A stretch of DNA of 64,000 nucleotides, from assembly GCF_025751555.1 (NCBI RefSeq), contig NZ_JAOWLB010000001.1, positions 310,001 to 374,000 of the forward strand, given 5' to 3'. Position numbers and translations under genes: made by a program. This stretch comes from Ruegeria aquimaris (GTDB taxonomy: Bacteria; Pseudomonadota; Alphaproteobacteria; Rhodobacterales; Rhodobacteraceae). The notes below the pieces were generated by a model. It had not been told where the DNA came from. It saw only the letters and a list, made by a program, of their open reading frames with translations, and did not search any database. Shown here in pieces: positions 61,109-64,000 of this stretch. Position 1 is the stretch's first letter. Each line of letters opens with the position of its first letter.

Positions 61109-61759
61109 TCAACGTCGTTCGCGGCGATCGGCGTCCAGCTTGAGCCGCGTCATGAAGGCGATCGAGATGTGATCCTTGAGCGCCTCCGCCGCGCCTTCTT
61201 CGTTACGGGCGGCGATCGCCTCGACAATACCCTTGTGTTCGCCCTGGGCGATCTGGCCCCGCCCCTCGGCGGCCAGCGAGGTCGTCGCCATCAGGGCCAT
61301 GGTCCGATGAACAAGGTCAAGCTGCTGCACCAGGTACCGGTTATGCGAGGCGAGGTGGATCTGTTCGTGAAACCGGCGGTTGGCCCGGCTCAGCGCCTGC
61401 GGGTCGCCCACCAGCTTGTCGTCGGCTTCGACCATGTCGCGCAATACCGCGATCTCTTCGGCGGTGGCGTGGCGCGCCGCCAGCCGCGCCGCCAGCCCCT
61501 CCAACTCGCGCCGCACCTGATAGAGCTCGGCCATCTGATTGTGATCCAGCGAGGCGACGATCATCGACCGCCCGTCGCGTTCCAGCAGCGACTGGGTCTC
61601 GAGCCGTTGCAGCGCCTCGCGGATGGGCGTGCGCGACACGCCGAACCGCTCGGCCAACTCGCTCTCCACCAGCCGGTCGCCGGGTTTGTATATGCCGCTG
61701 TCGATGGCTTCGAGGATCAGGTGATAGGCGTCTTTCTGCGCCGGGCGGCCCTGGGTCAT
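61109..61759 (-). CDS. GntR-family regulator (FadR/FCD subfamily)
   Basis: A 216-residue repressor-type regulator. The winged HTH is at the N-terminus (YHLILEAIDSGIYKPGDRLVESELAERFGVSRTPIREAL). The FCD ligand-binding domain follows, with the metal-type residues in RANRRFHEQIHLASHNRYL and EHKGIVEAIAARNEEGA. Such regulators sense organic acids or other small metabolites. ATG 61759 (MTQGRPAQKDAYHL) is chosen. It has no catabolic operon next to it; it is divergent from a HAD phosphatase gene. Confidence 0.92.
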   Translation of the reverse strand: MTQGRPAQKDAYHLILEAIDSGIYKPGDRLVESELAERFGVSRTPIREALQRLETQSLLERDGRSMIVASLDHNQMAELYQVRRELEGLAARLAARHATAEEIAVLRDMVEADDKLVGDPQALSRANRRFHEQIHLASHNRYLVQQLDLVHRTMALMATTSLAAEGRGQIAQGEHKGIVEAIAARNEEGAAEALKDHISIAFMTRLKLDADRRERR

Positions 61760-61859
61760 TGCTGTTTTCTTCTCCCTGTTCGGACTTGTGTATCCGCGGG
61801 GACCCGCCCGGATCAACCCTGCCATTGCGCAAGCGCGCTATCTGCCCTAGATCCGGGTT

Positions 61860-62504
61860 ATGGTGCGCGAAGCCTTCTCTCATGTGACAACCTGGGTGTT
61901 CGATCTGGACAACACCCTTTATCCGCCCGCGATGCGGCTCTTCGACCAGATCGAAGTGCGGATGACCGCCTATGTGATGGAGGCGCTCGGCGTCACCCGG
62001 GCCGAGGCCGACCGCCTGCGCGCACACTACTGGAGGCAATACGGCACCACGCTGGCCGGGCTGATGCGCGAACACGGGCTAGACCCCGATCCCTATCTGG
62101 TGGCGGTGCATGAGGTGGACATGAGCCACATGACCCCGGACGCGGCCCTGGCCAGCCATATCCGCGCCCTGCCCGGGCGCCGTATCGTCTATACCAACGG
62201 CTCGGCGCCTTATGCCGAGAGGGTGCTGGCCGCGCGCGGGTTGAGCGGGTTATTCGATGCCATCTATGGTGTGGAACACGCGGGCTACCGGCCCAAGCCC
62301 GAGCGCGCTGCATTCGAAGAGGTGTTCACCCGCGACGGGGTGATCCCCGAGCGTGCCGCCATGTTCGAGGACGACCCCCGCAACCTGACCGCCCCGCACC
62401 AGATGGGGATGCGCACGGTACATGTGGCCCCCGATCCGCACCCGGCCGAGCATATCCACCACCATACCGACGATCTGACCGCGTTTCTGTCCCGGCTGAC
62501 CTGA
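61860..62504 (+). CDS. HAD-family hydrolase, pyrimidine 5'-nucleotidase type
   Basis: A 214-residue phosphatase of the SDT1-like subgroup. Motif I is VFDLDNTLYPP with the nucleophile Asp and acid Asp, motif II is IVYTNGS, the motif III lysine is in YRPKPERAAFEEV and motif IV is MFEDDPRNL. Relatives dephosphorylate pyrimidine nucleoside monophosphates. It ends in a His-rich AEHIHHHTDD segment. Its stop is 6 bp from the convergent metallo-beta-lactamase-fold gene. Confidence 0.88.
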   Translation: MVREAFSHVTTWVFDLDNTLYPPAMRLFDQIEVRMTAYVMEALGVTRAEADRLRAHYWRQYGTTLAGLMREHGLDPDPYLVAVHEVDMSHMTPDAALASHIRALPGRRIVYTNGSAPYAERVLAARGLSGLFDAIYGVEHAGYRPKPERAAFEEVFTRDGVIPERAAMFEDDPRNLTAPHQMGMRTVHVAPDPHPAEHIHHHTDDLTAFLSRLT

Positions 62505-62510
62505 GGGCAT

Positions 62511-64000
62511 TCAGTGCCCGTCGCCCAGCACGGGCCGGAAGCCGCCGCTCTCGGGGTCGCGCCGCATCTCGTAATAGAACCAGCGCCTGTGTGCGGGCGC
62601 CTTTTCCTTGCGAAAGGCGATCACCGCGTCGCGCCCGTCGGTGCGCAGGTTGATGGCGCCATAAACGCCCACGTTGCGGCGGAACATCTCGTCCAGCAGC
62701 TTGCGCTTGGCCGCCCGCATCTCTTTCAGCGCCGCCGCATCCGCCGCCGCGCCCTTGGCCAGCTCGGTCTCGATCCGCCCGTTCAGCCGGTCGAGCGCCG
62801 GGCGCAGGTCGTCCCGCTCGCGCTCCCGGGTGGAGCGCAGGAGTTCGGTGGACAGGATCAACGGCCGCGCCCCGGCGCCCGTCTTGCCCAACAGACCCAA
62901 CAGGTCGGGGCGCGGATGAACGTGCCCCTCTTCATCGCCCGAGGACACCACATAGGCGGCCGGATGGGCGGCCTGCAAAAACTCCTCGGTCACGTCCGAT
63001 GACCCGTGATGGCAGGTTTTCATCAGATCGTCTCCAAACCGCTCGGCAGCAGCGGCGATGATCTCGGGTCGGGCGATGGCCGCAAGCTCGGCCTCTGTCG
63101 CTGCCAACGGCGTCGAGACCGGCACCCCACCATAGTGCTGCATCAGAAAGCACTCGGCCGAGGTGTTGAGATCGCCTCCGAACAACACGCGGAACCCGTT
63201 GAAATCCAGCCGCAAAAGGACCGAATGGCCGTTCTTGGTTTTGCCGTCATCCATTGACCGCGAGGTGGGTTTGTCACCAAAGGCGCGCAGGCGCGGCTGG
63301 CCTGTTGCATCGGGCTCGACGACCGGACCCAGTGCCTCGATGGTTATCAGCCCGCCATCACCCGGGGCAAAGCCCGGCAGCCAGGCACGCCCATCCTCCT
63401 GCACCGCTTGGGCGGTGGTGAGCGCGGTGACGGGGCCGATCCGGTCCGCCTCCAGCGCGGTCTGCATCAGTTTGGGATAGAGCTTGCGCCCGCGCCGGGC
63501 CGGATCGGAGAGCAGCGTCCGCATCTGTGCGTCGGTCTCAACGATATCGGTCAGGTATCCGCCCTGTTCCGGCCCCAGCAGATCGTCTCCCACCCGTTCG
63601 ACCAACCCGCTGTGATAGACATGCTCGATCCGCAGGCGGCGGTTCTCGAAGATCGGCTGAAAGCCGCGATAATGATCGGCATCGGGGTGTGTCACGATGG
63701 CGGCATGAATCTGGCCCGAATTGTCGAAATCGCGGAATCGCCAGTTCAGAAACCCGTTGGTGTTACGCCCGATCCCGGCGTCGATCACCATCACGCGCGG
63801 CGGGTGATGATGGCCCGGTTCGGTCAGGATACAGGCATCGCCCTGGCCGATATCAAGAAAGATCAGCTCCAGCACACGCTCGTCCTGCAACTCGGCGCGT
63901 TTCATCAGATAGGGTTTCTTGCCGTAACGGACATGGGTCCAGGTGGCATCGACCGGGTCGCGCATGTCGATCCAGTCGCCCCAAAGCACCTGTTTGACCT
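62511..64000 (-). CDS. Metallo-beta-lactamase-fold hydrolase (ComEC-like), 5' end outside window
   Basis: At least 496 residues are encoded and the frame is still open at the right edge (VKQVLWGDW), so the true start is probably outside. The metal motifs are present: FLDIGQGDACILTEPG, THPDADHYRGF, VLFGGDLN and KTCHHGSSDVTEEFL, matching ComEC-type MBL domains without the membrane part. An additional helical region (about 395-450) contains KEMRAAKRKLLDEMF. The protein is soluble and its substrate (perhaps DNA, a nucleotide or a phosphodiester) is unknown. Confidence 0.85.
   Translation of the reverse strand, partial: VKQVLWGDWIDMRDPVDATWTHVRYGKKPYLMKRAELQDERVLELIFLDIGQGDACILTEPGHHHPPRVMVIDAGIGRNTNGFLNWRFRDFDNSGQIHAAIVTHPDADHYRGFQPIFENRRLRIEHVYHSGLVERVGDDLLGPEQGGYLTDIVETDAQMRTLLSDPARRGRKLYPKLMQTALEADRIGPVTALTTAQAVQEDGRAWLPGFAPGDGGLITIEALGPVVEPDATGQPRLRAFGDKPTSRSMDDGKTKNGHSVLLRLDFNGFRVLFGGDLNTSAECFLMQHYGGVPVSTPLAATEAELAAIARPEIIAAAAERFGDDLMKTCHHGSSDVTEEFLQAAHPAAYVVSSGDEEGHVHPRPDLLGLLGKTGAGARPLILSTELLRSTRERERDDLRPALDRLNGRIETELAKGAAADAAALKEMRAAKRKLLDEMFRRNVGVYGAINLRTDGRDAVIAFRKEKAPAHRRWFYYEMRRDPESGGFRPVLGDGH

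Overview
The window is a 64 kb piece of a GC-rich alphaproteobacterial chromosome. It reads as Rhodobacteraceae, Roseobacter group, and most resembles Ruegeria/Silicibacter; this assignment is an inference from gene content. The supporting content is gene-transfer-agent (GTA) terminase genes, a cysI-cysH cluster with DUF2849 and DUF934 proteins, a TRAP transporter with DctBD, alphaproteobacterial porins, an AHL luxR/luxI pair and many LuxR-type regulators. Coding density is high and one tRNA is present (Leu, GAG). I saw no rRNA, no CRISPR array, no complete insertion sequence and no replication origin.

Layout. 0-2 kb: a spermidine/putrescine-type ABC ATPase divergent from a LuxR-type regulator. 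2-4.3 kb: GTA genes g1 and g2 (small and large terminase) without the portal, protease and capsid genes that normally follow, next to a zincin-like protein. 4.4-11.7 kb: mltG-fabF, an arginase-family protein with a HisA-like protein, a GNAT acetyltransferase, then acpP, fabG and fabD. 11.8-19 kb: a cytochrome b561-YceI fusion facing a YceI protein, rpsF-rpsR-rplI, a small lytic transglycosylase lipoprotein, an XRE regulator and a complete AHL quorum-sensing pair. 19-31.5 kb: trigger factor, two tandem porins, a SRAP/YedK protein, tRNA-Leu, a DsbA-like protein, lipB, an unusual LuxR-HTH/alpha-beta-hydrolase fusion, a cation efflux protein, a HIT protein and another LuxR-type regulator. 31.5-36.3 kb: nusB, ribH, ribBA and ribE, interrupted by a repeat-rich stretch. 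36.4-41 kb: capsule genes kpsS, a Wza/KpsD-type export lipoprotein and kpsC. 41-43 kb: SufT-like and SufA-like iron-sulfur proteins and tpiA. 43.2-49.7 kb: TRAP transporter dctPQM with dctBD. 49.8-55.8 kb: a cytochrome P450, an Lrp regulator and the sulfite/APS reduction operon with a ferredoxin-NADP reductase. 55.9-64 kb: infC, a transposase relic, yqeY, carA, an MshEN-glycosyltransferase fusion, a GntR regulator, a pyrimidine-nucleotidase-like HAD protein and a 5'-truncated metallo-beta-lactamase-fold protein.

The strongest leads are these. (1) A LuxR-HTH protein fused to an alpha/beta-hydrolase fold that has lost both the nucleophile Ser and the catalytic His, so it looks like a ligand sensor. 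(2) A dispersed repeat made of two GTACAAAACGG half-units 32 bp apart, found twice between genes and once in frame inside cysI. (3) A sigma70 promoter followed at once by an intrinsic terminator in the leader of the GTA terminase genes, which themselves stop after g2. (4) A DctD regulator lacking the GAFTGA loop and the P-loop lysine, next to two 18-bp operator palindromes 32 bp apart. (5) An MshEN domain fused to a membrane glycosyltransferase, suggesting c-di-GMP control of a polysaccharide. All functions are inferred from sequence reading; no database search was run.
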